This document shows, in pieces, positions 1-6,520 of a stretch of DNA of 16,227 nt. Source of the DNA: JAQIBY01 sp034721855 (GTDB lineage Bacteria > Bacteroidota > Bacteroidia > Bacteroidales > ML635J-15); assembly GCA_034721855.1 (NCBI GenBank), contig JAYENB010000131.1:1-16227 (forward strand), in the 5' to 3' direction. The notes beneath the pieces were generated by a model. It saw only the letters and a program-made list of their open reading frames with translations, searched no databases and was not told where the DNA came from. The translations under genes and the position numbers were made by a program. Each line of letters begins with the position of its first letter. Position 1 is the stretch's first letter.

Positions 1-40
1 TTTCAGTATATTGATAGCGGTTTGGTATCAACGTCAGCTT

Positions 41-224
41 ACCGGCCTACGCCTGCAAGCTGCCCTGGTTCGGCGGCTGCTGCCTCCTGTGGACAGGAGC
101 TTCCATCCGGTCGCTCTGCCACAGCAGTACCAGCAACGCCTCACTGCGGGCAGGCTTTACGGCTCCGTCCTGCCGCAAAAAAAATCGCTGCATCCAAAAA
201 ATATCAGTTTCCGTAACTAATCAG
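41..224 (+). repeat. GC-rich interspersed repeat, copy A
   Basis: A GC-rich block in otherwise AT-rich intergenic DNA. It matches, on the opposite strand, the block at 901-1072. Shared landmarks come in the same order with near-identical spacing: GGCCTnCG, CAAGCnGCC, CAGGAGCTTC (94-103), TCGCTCTGC (111-119), a GTCCTGnCGC segment, and TAACTAnTCAGT at the end. The two copies are clearly diverged. I do not recognise the family. Open frames inside it look like chance products of high GC. Confidence 0.55.
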
Positions 225-252
225 TATCAGAAAAAGTCGCTCCTCACCGCAA

Positions 253-325
253 AGACACGATAGCACAAAAGCACGAAAGCACGATAACACGATAGCACGA
301 TAGCACGAATGAACGATTGCATGAG
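253..325 (+). repeat. 8-bp tandem repeat array (AGCACGAT type)
   Basis: About nine imperfect copies of an 8-bp unit with consensus AGCACGAT. The period of 8 is not a multiple of 3, so a coding role is unlikely. A related array in inverted orientation follows at 384-448 and another lies at 15057-15205. Confidence 0.8.
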
Positions 326-383
326 ATTTCAAGGGATATAGCTTTATTTTTTCCTGAGTTCTGAATATTTCTCCTTATCATGC

Positions 384-448
384 CATCGCCCCGTCGCCCT
401 ATCGTGCCTTCTCGCCATCGTGCTATCTCTATCTCTCTGTCTCTCTGT
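384..448 (-). repeat. 8-bp tandem repeat array, inverted relative to 253-325
   Basis: Degenerate 8-bp units such as CATCGCCC, TATCGTGC and CATCGTGC grade into TCTCTCTG. They are the reverse complement of the units at 253-325. The array stops where the IS21-like left end begins (about 449), which suggests the element inserted into or beside the array. Confidence 0.7.
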
Positions 449-890
449 TGTATGTATTAATTGAAAATTCCCCACCCTATTAATTGAAAAAGTACCACCT
501 TAAAAATAAATTATGAACTTTGGCTTTTAAATCAAAAGCCCAAAAAATATGATTAGTATGATTGACAAAAATTCGATATTAATAAAGTATTACCGTGATG
601 GAAAAAGTAATAGCTAGATATCACGAGAATTAAAAATTAGTCGTAAAACAGTTCGCAGATACATAGAGAAGAATGAGCGAGCAATAAAAAGTGGTTCGTT
701 AAAATCAGAATTAGAAAAAGGCTTATCAAGCAAGCCAAAATATGATTCAAGTGGCAGAAAAAAAAGAAGACTAATAAAAGAAATAGAAGATGAGATAAAC
801 CATTGTTTGGCAAAAAATAAAGAGAAGCGGAATAATACAAGCGTAACGCAGAAATCGGACATTATGGACAGACACTAGTTAAGGTTTTTT
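449..890 (+). mobile_element. Remnant of an IS21-family insertion sequence (left end)
   Basis: The stretch begins with TGTATGTATTAATTG. Two staggered copies of an ATTAATTGAAAA..CCACC motif follow (456-474 and 479-498), as in the repeated terminal binding sites of IS21-type elements. An istA N-terminal fragment lies downstream on the same strand (558-878). The rest of istA, istB and the right end are absent, so this is a truncated, non-autonomous relic. The right boundary is approximate: sequence resembling the element ends between 878 and the GC-rich repeat that starts at 901. Confidence 0.7.
558..878 (+). pseudogene. istA: IstA transposase N-terminal fragment with premature stop
   Basis: Reading from the ATG at 558 gives the N-terminal helix-turn-helix region of an IS21 IstA transposase. 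Recognisable pieces are YYRDGKSNS near the start and ISRELKISRKTVRRYI after an in-frame TAG at codon 20 (615-617). The frame then stays open through a basic linker to a TAG at 876-878, 106 codons in all. A complete IstA is several hundred residues with a DDE catalytic domain, and none of that domain is present. The gene is therefore dead twice over, by an internal nonsense codon and by loss of the 3' part. It sits just inside the IS left end, as expected for istA. Confidence 0.75.
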
Positions 891-900
891 TAATTTTTGC

Positions 901-1072
901 ACTGAGTAGTTATCAGTTTCCAAATATTGATCTTTTCCGCGCCAGGACGTAGGTGAAAAGCCAGCCGAAAGGAATGCACAGGAAAAACGGCAGCAGCAGA
1001 GCGACAAGCGAAGCTCCTGCTGCAACATGTTTTTTCCGTGCATTGCTGAGGCTGCTTGAAACCGAAGGCCGC
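901..1072 (-). repeat. GC-rich interspersed repeat, copy B (inverted relative to copy A)
   Basis: Read on the minus strand this block carries the same ordered landmarks as 41-224: GGCCTTCG, CAAGCAGCC, CAGGAGCTTC (plus-strand 1010-1019), TCGCTCTGC (996-1004), GTCCTGGCGC and TAACTACTCAGT. The two copies form a diverged inverted pair enclosing the 8-bp arrays and the IS21 relic. It lies just past the 3' end of the respiratory operon and may be transcribed as its 3' tail. Confidence 0.55.
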
Positions 1073-1092
1073 CCGGGCGCCCAAATCATAAA

Positions 1093-1120
1093 AACCTCAA
1101 ACCTCAAACCTCAAACCTTT
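1093..1120. repeat. 7-bp tandem repeat (AACCTCA)
   Basis: Three exact copies of AACCTCA plus a degenerate fourth (AACCTTT), directly after the stop codon of the dihydroorotate-dehydrogenase-like gene. I see no convincing hairpin terminator between this repeat and the gene. Confidence 0.75.
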
Positions 1121-1124
1121 CAAC

Positions 1125-2111
1125 CTACCTATGCTCCGAATAATACTTCATAAACTGGGCACGTTCGTAAATCATCGGACGTTTAATATTGCTTTGAGAC
1201 AGTTTCCCGATGATGTCGTCGAGTTTTTCATAGCCTTTTTTGTCCATCCAGGCGTTAACAGTGTTCAGCATGTTTTTAATTTTATCAGGGCCTTCTTTGT
1301 ACAGCACCGAAGCAAGCTGAACGGCGCTGGCACCAACCAGCAGGTTTTTTAGCACAGCTTCACCATCGTGAATGCCGTGAGAAGCTGCCAGGTCGCTGTC
1401 TACTTTTCCGTACAACGCACCTACCCAGCGCAGGCACATGGCATTTTCTTCAGGAACAGAATAAATATGGCCGCTTTTGATTTCTTCCTTTTCCAAATCC
1501 ACATCGGGATTGTAAAATCGGTTGAACAGCACCAGGGATTTTACCTGTGGTTCACGGGATAACTCAACCATCCGGCGGCTCAGCGAAGTGAAATAGTAGC
1601 TTGTTTTTACCGCCAGGGGCAAATCACAGGCATCACTGACTTTCTGCACAATCTGATGGTAGTTTTCAACCAACTTGTCTGCTTCCTGTTCCGGGTCGGA
1701 GGGAAGCACAAAGATGTTAAGCTCTAGGCCATCGGCACCGGCATCTTCGATTTTTTTGGCAAAATCCGTCCATTCACCAGCCGAAATGCAGTTGATGCTG
1801 GCAATAATCGGAATATCCACTTCCTTTTTTGCATCCCGTATCAGGTTCAGGTATTCATCCAGGTTGTGTTTGCGTGTATAAAACGATACGTAATTTTCAA
1901 CATCATCGTAATTGCCGTACATGTTATTGACAGCCTGAGAATCAACCTCCATATTGATTTGCTCCTCAAACAATGATTTCAGTACAATGGCTCCGGCTCC
2001 GGCTTCTGCCAGTTCCTTTATTTTTTCAAGATTACCTGTTAGTCCTGAACTACTTGCTATGATTGGTGATGGGAGACTTAATCCCATGTATTCGATTGTC
2101 AGATTTGCCAT
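1125..2111 (-). CDS. Dihydroorotate dehydrogenase-like flavoprotein (TIM barrel)
   Basis: 328 residues, a PyrD/PreA-like FMN-binding beta/alpha barrel. Visible family features are the N-terminal SPIIASSSGLTG segment, Lys45 in VLKSLFEE, Lys169 in AVKTSYYF, Asn197 in NRFYNP, and the C-terminal phosphate-binding pattern ASHGIHDG...LLVGASAVQLAS (243-268). The barrel region that in true dihydroorotate or dihydropyrimidine dehydrogenases reads like NxSCPN is here ELNIFVLP (130-137). The catalytic Cys/Ser is therefore missing, and pyrimidine metabolism cannot be assumed. It starts 4 nt after the stop of the GltD-like gene, so the two are cotranscribed and may form an electron-transfer pair like PreT-PreA. 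The gene is richer in GC than the one upstream. The substrate is unknown; the fold assignment is firm. Confidence 0.85.
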   Translation of the reverse strand: MANLTIEYMGLSLPSPIIASSSGLTGNLEKIKELAEAGAGAIVLKSLFEEQINMEVDSQAVNNMYGNYDDVENYVSFYTRKHNLDEYLNLIRDAKKEVDIPIIASINCISAGEWTDFAKKIEDAGADGLELNIFVLPSDPEQEADKLVENYHQIVQKVSDACDLPLAVKTSYYFTSLSRRMVELSREPQVKSLVLFNRFYNPDVDLEKEEIKSGHIYSVPEENAMCLRWVGALYGKVDSDLAASHGIHDGEAVLKNLLVGASAVQLASVLYKEGPDKIKNMLNTVNAWMDKKGYEKLDDIIGKLSQSNIKRPMIYERAQFMKYYSEHR

Positions 2112-2115
2112 AGTT

Positions 2116-3921
2116 TTATTGTTTTATTGTTTCTTGAATAAATTTATCAATGCCTATTGCGGCTTTGTGTCCGTTTGCAATACCGTGAATTACATCCGGA
2201 CCTTCAATAATATCCCCACCGAAAAATAGCCATTTTACTGATGATTGGAAGTGTTTATCTACTTTGATGCGGCCTCTGTCAGTATATTCCAACTCATCTT
2301 TTACGGATTGCGGGATGTACGAAAGATTTGCACCTTGTCCAATCGATTCGATAATCATATCTGCTGGGAAGAATTTAGTTTGATTTTCATCAAATTTAGG
2401 AGCAAAACGTCCGTCTTCACCAAAAACAGAGAGACATTTCTGGACCTTTAGTCCTTTAAGCTTTCCTTCTTCAATTAAGATTTCTGTTGGACCCCACCCA
2501 GGATCGATAACTGCTTTTTCTTCACGAGCTTCTACAACTTCTTCACGATCAGCTGGCATAATGTCCTCAGATTCTAAAGACGTGGCTAACACATCAACTT
2601 TTCCGAATTTTTGATTCTGCAGACGTGCCATGGAACGTGTGATATCCATTGCAACGTTTCCGCCGCCGATAACTACAACCTTATCCATAACAGGAACTTC
2701 GTTGCCAAGAGTGATGTCTCTCAACAAGTCTGCTGCCATATAAACATTTTTATGATCTGCTCCTGGAATGCGAGTGCTACGTCCTTCGTGTAATCCTGTT
2801 GCTGAATAGACTGCGTCGTAAGATTTTTCGAGCTCTTCCATGCTGATGTCTTTCCCAATACGTGTGTTGTATTGAATTTCAGCTCCAAGCTCGAGAATGA
2901 AATTAATATCGTTGTCAATTTGATCGTATGGAAGGCGGTATTCCGGTATTCCGTAACGCATCATACCACCAGCTTGTGGTAAGGCTTCGAAAATTTTAAT
3001 TTGATAACCTAAGCGTCTGAGATAATATGCTGCGGATAAACCAGCAGGTCCGCTACCAATGATAGCAACTTTTTGATCTTTGTTTTCTATGCTGTCAAGC
3101 TCAAGCACTTTTTTGTAATCTTCGCTTTCCACTTGATCTGCAATATAACGTTTCAACCAGCGAATGGAAAGAGGATCTCCTCTATGTCCCATTGCACAGA
3201 CTGTTTCGCATTTGTGTGTACAGATACGTCCGCAAATTTCTGGTAATGGATTGGTTTCATAGAGCTTTTTAAATCCTTCGTTAATGTTGTCTTCTCTGAC
3301 TGCAGCAATATACTCTGGAATTCCCATGTGAGCAGGACATGTTGAGACACAAAGACCGCAATTAATGCACCTATCAGCTTCTTTTTGTGCTTCTTGTTTG
3401 CTGTATCCTTTAACAATTTCAATGAATGATTTGTCGCGGGTTTCAGGCTCAAGTTCTTGCATATCTATGCGCTCGAAGTTGTTCAGTTCATAATTGTCTT
3501 CAGGGCGTTTCCAGCCTAACGGCTCTTCGTCCCAAGGCATTTTATCCACGCCCGGAATGAATTTGAACACTTCGGGATCTTCGTCAACCCAAGTATAGTG
3601 ATTTGATAATTTTAATGATTCTGTTGGGCAGACATCAACGCATAATGCACACCAACAGCAGCGACCGTAATCAACGAGGGGGCGGAGACCGCTATCGCCT
3701 TCTTTTGTTTCAATTCCATCAACGGGAACCATGCTTATTGCTTCATTCTCACAAATTGTAGAACAAGCGCCGCACCCGATACAGGATTCAATATCATTTT
3801 GGTGAAACCCTCTGTATCTTGCTGCTCCTGGACGATCATTCAGTGGATCTTTTACAGTCACCGGATCGCGAAAAAGGTTACTCCAAGCGGAGAATGGTTT
3901 GATGATATGTTTTAAGCTCAT
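2116..3921 (-). CDS. NuoI-like ferredoxin fused to GltD/NfnL-like FAD-NAD(P)H oxidoreductase (MbxN-equivalent)
   Basis: 601 residues with two parts. Residues 1-125 form a NuoI/MbxN-like domain with two [4Fe-4S] motifs, C47-C50-C53-C57 and C88-C91-C94-C98-P. Residues 170-600 form a GltD/NfnL/PreT-type module. This carries two further Cys motifs (C185-C188-C191-C195-P; C230-C234-C238-C242), a FAD dinucleotide fold with GSGPAG (289-294) and a second Rossmann fold with GGGNVAMD (419-426), of the NADPH-binding kind. That predicts four [4Fe-4S] clusters and one FAD. It stands where a simple NuoI-like N subunit follows the L gene in the archaeal mbx cluster, so I infer it docks on the complex and joins NAD(P)H to its iron-sulfur chain. 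Direction and partner (ferredoxin, NADPH or both) are not shown by sequence. The ATG at 3921 overlaps the stop of a doubtful upstream frame. The minus strand has a possible -7 box, TAAGTTTG, at 4059-4052. Confidence 0.88.
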   Translation of the reverse strand: MSLKHIIKPFSAWSNLFRDPVTVKDPLNDRPGAARYRGFHQNDIESCIGCGACSTICENEAISMVPVDGIETKEGDSGLRPLVDYGRCCWCALCVDVCPTESLKLSNHYTWVDEDPEVFKFIPGVDKMPWDEEPLGWKRPEDNYELNNFERIDMQELEPETRDKSFIEIVKGYSKQEAQKEADRCINCGLCVSTCPAHMGIPEYIAAVREDNINEGFKKLYETNPLPEICGRICTHKCETVCAMGHRGDPLSIRWLKRYIADQVESEDYKKVLELDSIENKDQKVAIIGSGPAGLSAAYYLRRLGYQIKIFEALPQAGGMMRYGIPEYRLPYDQIDNDINFILELGAEIQYNTRIGKDISMEELEKSYDAVYSATGLHEGRSTRIPGADHKNVYMAADLLRDITLGNEVPVMDKVVVIGGGNVAMDITRSMARLQNQKFGKVDVLATSLESEDIMPADREEVVEAREEKAVIDPGWGPTEILIEEGKLKGLKVQKCLSVFGEDGRFAPKFDENQTKFFPADMIIESIGQGANLSYIPQSVKDELEYTDRGRIKVDKHFQSSVKWLFFGGDIIEGPDVIHGIANGHKAAIGIDKFIQETIKQ

Positions 3922-4000
3922 AAGACTTGAATTATTTGCTGATTAATATAGTTATTCGTATTTATGCTGAATTTTGTTTTAATTATTTGGGTAATTGATT

Positions 4001-4036
4001 GGAAAAGGTCATTCAATTGGAAAAGGTCATTCAATT
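4001..4036 (-). repeat. Two 18-bp tandem repeats related to the 28-bp array
   Basis: Two exact copies of GGAAAAGGTCATTCAATT (4001-4018 and 4019-4036), preceded by a degenerate third (3989-4000, ending GTAATTGATT). The reverse complement, AATTGAATGACCTTTTCC, shares the TTGAATGACC and TTTTCC cores with units of the array at 4521-4793 but lies on the opposite strand. The two repeat groups therefore flank the four-helix-bundle gene in inverted orientation. Confidence 0.8.
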
Positions 4037-4131
4037 GAGAAATAGTGTTAACAAACTTAATTCCAAGTGAATAGTTCTGTGTGATTTTAGTTATATTTTT
4101 ACTATGAGTCAATATTTTCATTGTCGATTTT

Positions 4132-4485
4132 TTATTTGTTTCCAATAGAAATGATATAGTTGTTCAATCGTACTCCAAGATCATCACAAATAGCAATTAA
4201 TTGTTTGTATTTTTCATTATTAATTAACTTTCTATTATTTGCCTTAGTTAACCAAGTTTTTGCTTCAAATAAAGAGCCTCGTGAAAAATAAAGGAATCTT
4301 TTATGATCTTTATAATGATACCTTCCAAATCCTTCTGAAATATTAGCACTAATAGAATCTGAAGCCCGAACCAATTGTTTTCCAATTGTGTCTTTGCTGA
4401 AATAATCCCATGTTGACACTAAAGTGTAAATTTCTTCAGAATACTTCATCGATATTTGGTAAACATTTAAATCTTCCAGCTTCAT
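4132..4485 (-). CDS. Four-helix-bundle protein (S23 / 23S rRNA intervening-sequence protein family)
   Basis: 117 residues, full length for this small family. Diagnostic sequence: the N-terminal LNVYQISMKYSEEIY, then QLVRASDSISANISEGFGR (residues 57-75), HKRFLYFSRGSLFEAKTWL, and a final helix with LGVRLNNYI. These proteins form pentameric four-helix bundles, are encoded inside rRNA intervening sequences of some bacteria, and are related to the Avd accessory protein of diversity-generating retroelements. The cellular role of free-standing copies is unknown. This one lies inside the respiratory operon between the L and N genes, flanked by inverted short repeats, with strongly AT-rich composition. 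It has no obvious link to respiration and looks inserted. No reverse transcriptase or variable repeat is visible nearby. Confidence 0.88.
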   Translation of the reverse strand: MKLEDLNVYQISMKYSEEIYTLVSTWDYFSKDTIGKQLVRASDSISANISEGFGRYHYKDHKRFLYFSRGSLFEAKTWLTKANNRKLINNEKYKQLIAICDDLGVRLNNYIISIGNK

Positions 4486-4520
4486 TTCATTTTATCTTAA
4501 TTAACACTATTTCCATTTTT

Positions 4521-4793
4521 CCCATTGAATGACCATCGTTTTCCCTTTCCATCGAATGACAATCGCTTTTCCTTTCCCATCGAATGACAATCGGTTTCCC
4601 TTTCCATCGAATGACAATTGCTTTCCCTTTCCTATCGAATGACAATTGTTTTCCTTTTCCCATCGAATGACAATCGCTTTTCCTTTCCCATCGAATGACA
4701 ATCGGTTTCCCTTTCCATCGAATGACAATTGCTTTCCCTTTCCCATCGAATGACAATTGTTTTCCTTTTCCCATTGAATGACAATCGCTTTTT
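4521..4793 (+). repeat. Ten-unit tandem array of 27-28 bp repeats with higher-order structure
   Basis: Unit starts are 4521, 4549, 4576, 4604, 4631, 4659, 4687, 4715, 4742 and 4770. The core is CC(C)ATCGAATGACAAT followed by a variable CGC/CGG/TGC/TGT and a T/C-rich tail. Units 2-5 have variants A, B, C, D and units 6-9 repeat A, B, C, D in the same order, so a block of about 110 bp was duplicated. The first and last units carry ATTGAATGAC instead of ATCGAATGAC. The last unit runs into the stop codon of the NuoD-like gene (4793-4795). Open frames across the array are by-products of the repeat. There are no unique spacers, so it is not a CRISPR. Confidence 0.92.
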
Positions 4794-5983
4794 CATCTCT
4801 CTATCTCTGGCGGGCAAGTTTGTAATGACACCATTAGCGCCCCAACATCTGCGATGTTTGTATTTATCAGCATGCGTTCTAATAATGGGATTGCGTGTGT
4901 ATAACTTGGGCCACGAAGGTTAATTCGTCTGGGTTTATCTGTTCCGTCGGAAACCATAAAAAATCCAAATTCACCTCGTGAAGATTCAGATTTTACATAG
5001 GTTTGCCCTTCTGGAATTTTCCAGTTTAAAACATTTGGAGTTTTTGCACGGATATCACCAGTTTTAGGGATTTTTGCAAGAATCTGTCGTATCAAGTCCA
5101 CAGTAACTTGCAAATCGTACCAACGTATTCTTGTTCTAGCATAAATGTCTGATTCTGTTTTTATAGGTACATCCCAATCTAATTGATCATAAAACAGGTA
5201 TGGGTTGTCTTTACGGACATCACGTTTAAACCCTGCTGCTCTGGCGTTTGGACCTACAACTCCATATTCATTTACCCATGAAGGATCTAAATATCCTACA
5301 CCCATTGCACGTTTTCTGAATACGGCATTTTGGTACAATACATTGTCGATATTATGAGTAAATTCATCAATTTTTTTTAGATTTTCTTCTAAACGAGCTT
5401 CAAACCCATCAGGTAATCCACCGCGTACACCACCTGCAATGATATACATATGATAAACACGTCCACCTGTTAATTCTTCGAAGCGGTCGAGAATGAGATC
5501 ACGTAAATACATTCCCCATTGTACGCCAATTCCAAGGCCCATGGTTCCCCCTTGTCCAGGGACAGTACGTAGTAACATTTGGAGGCGAGCCATTTCAAGG
5601 GCAAGCATACGAAGCCATTTTGCTCTGTCAGGTGCTTCAATGCCAGATAGTTTTTCGGTTCCTGCAGCGAGACAATATTCGTTTGAATCTGCTTCAGGAA
5701 CACACATGCGAATGCATGTAGGGAAACATTGTATGTATTTTCTACGCTCAAAAAGTTTTTCAAATCCACGATGCAAATATCCAACATGGGTTTTTGCATC
5801 CACGATTTCATCCCCACTAACAGTAAGTTCTAGTGACATGTTTCCAGTAACTCCCGGATGGTTTGGACCTTGCCAGATTTTGACAAATTTTCCTGATGAA
5901 AGATCAATTTCAGGTTTTCCGTCTTTACCAATAGTCGGGTATTTACTGCGGTCGGGGTTTATGTTGAAAATTTTATTTTTCAT
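4793..5983 (-). CDS. mbxL: MBS-type large catalytic subunit (NuoD / NiFe-hydrogenase large subunit family, no NiFe site)
   Basis: 396 residues, homologous to complex I NuoD and group 4 hydrogenase large subunits. Family features: WQGPNHPGVTGNMSLELTV (37-55), VGYLHRGFEKL (67-77), YCLAAGTEKLSGIEAP (103-118), and GGVRGGLPDGF (184-194). The hydrogenase N-terminal RxCGxC motif is replaced by C86-xxx-C90-xxx-C94 running into VPEADSNEYC. The C-terminal DPCxxC is replaced by TCPPEIER at the very end (C390, with Glu393 at the second Cys position). There is no C-terminal extension for maturation. This fits MbxL of sulfur-reducing MBS rather than a hydrogenase. The first codons overlap the end of the K gene by 11 nt. 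The stop codon lies at the edge of the 28-bp repeat array. Confidence 0.9.
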   Translation of the reverse strand: MKNKIFNINPDRSKYPTIGKDGKPEIDLSSGKFVKIWQGPNHPGVTGNMSLELTVSGDEIVDAKTHVGYLHRGFEKLFERRKYIQCFPTCIRMCVPEADSNEYCLAAGTEKLSGIEAPDRAKWLRMLALEMARLQMLLRTVPGQGGTMGLGIGVQWGMYLRDLILDRFEELTGGRVYHMYIIAGGVRGGLPDGFEARLEENLKKIDEFTHNIDNVLYQNAVFRKRAMGVGYLDPSWVNEYGVVGPNARAAGFKRDVRKDNPYLFYDQLDWDVPIKTESDIYARTRIRWYDLQVTVDLIRQILAKIPKTGDIRAKTPNVLNWKIPEGQTYVKSESSRGEFGFFMVSDGTDKPRRINLRGPSYTHAIPLLERMLINTNIADVGALMVSLQTCPPEIER

Positions 5984-6503
5984 CCGGATACAATTTTTGT
6001 TTCATGTGAATTTTAGGATCTATTCCTTCTGGTCTAGGGCGAGGGAAGAAAGTATCTTCTGCATATTTTTTAGTGTCAAAATCTCTTCTCATTGGTGGCA
6101 TATTATCCCAGCCTTCAAGTAGAAAACTCTCGTTAACACGTGGACTACCAGGAAAATCAATGCCAAACATCTCACGAATTTCCCGTTGATAGGTTGCAAT
6201 CTGTTTCCATAGATGATGGGCAGTAATCATGACAGGATTATCACGTGGAATCATGACACGAATTGCCAAATCAACATGTAGGTCATAATTTGTTACTATA
6301 TAATTCAACTGGAATTTATTGTTTTCTATCCAGTCAACAGCTGTCAGTAACACAAAATGCTCAAAATTCTCTGTATGTTTTAGGTGAGATAAGAGTGGAA
6401 CGAGTTGTTCCTTTTCTACCTGAACCCATGAGAGATTTTCTGGCTGATATTCGTGATCCAGACAGTGAAATTGATTAGTGATGCGTTCTAATATCTCTTT
6501 CAT
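5973..6503 (-). CDS. mbxK: NuoC-like 30-kDa subunit of the complex (MbxK-like)
   Basis: 176 residues, NuoC/HycE N-terminal family. The conserved core is TYQREIREMFGIDFPG (103-118), followed by the LLEGWDN..PPMRRDF segment that binds beside the NuoD-like subunit, and a short tail. Upstream, FVLLTAVDWIENNKFQLNYI gives the usual beta-strand region. It is a structural subunit of the cytoplasmic arm with no cofactor. It starts 17 nt after the NuoB-like gene and overlaps the NuoD-like gene by 11 nt, so translation is probably coupled. Length and order J-K-L agree with the mbx cluster. Confidence 0.9.
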   Translation of the reverse strand: MKEILERITNQFHCLDHEYQPENLSWVQVEKEQLVPLLSHLKHTENFEHFVLLTAVDWIENNKFQLNYIVTNYDLHVDLAIRVMIPRDNPVMITAHHLWKQIATYQREIREMFGIDFPGSPRVNESFLLEGWDNMPPMRRDFDTKKYAEDTFFPRPRPEGIDPKIHMKQKLYPDEK

Positions 6504-6520
6504 AATCAGATTTTTATGTT

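Noticed and set aside
11..220. Two overlapping plus-strand frames at the left edge
   Set aside because: They lie in the GC-rich repeat, where stop codons are rare, and copy B does not preserve them.
1125..2111. True pyrD (dihydroorotate dehydrogenase) for pyrimidine synthesis
   Set aside because: The catalytic loop motif is not present, and the context is a redox operon without other pyr genes.
4132..4485. Accessory protein of a diversity-generating retroelement (Avd)
   Set aside because: The fold family is related, but no reverse transcriptase, template repeat or variable repeat is visible; the FISUMP gene at the far end has no adjacent retroelement.
4521..4793. CRISPR array
   Set aside because: Units follow each other directly with no unique spacers, variants recur in ordered blocks, and no cas gene is nearby.
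4793..4806. ATCTCTCTATCTCT as another member of the 8-bp repeat family
   Set aside because: It encodes the conserved PPEIER end of the NuoD-like subunit, so the likeness to 421-445 is probably coincidence.
4487..4923. Repetitive open frames on both strands across the 28-bp array
   Set aside because: They arise because the tandem unit lacks stops in several frames; the predicted proteins are repeat translations, and the plus-strand one overlaps the NuoD-like gene.
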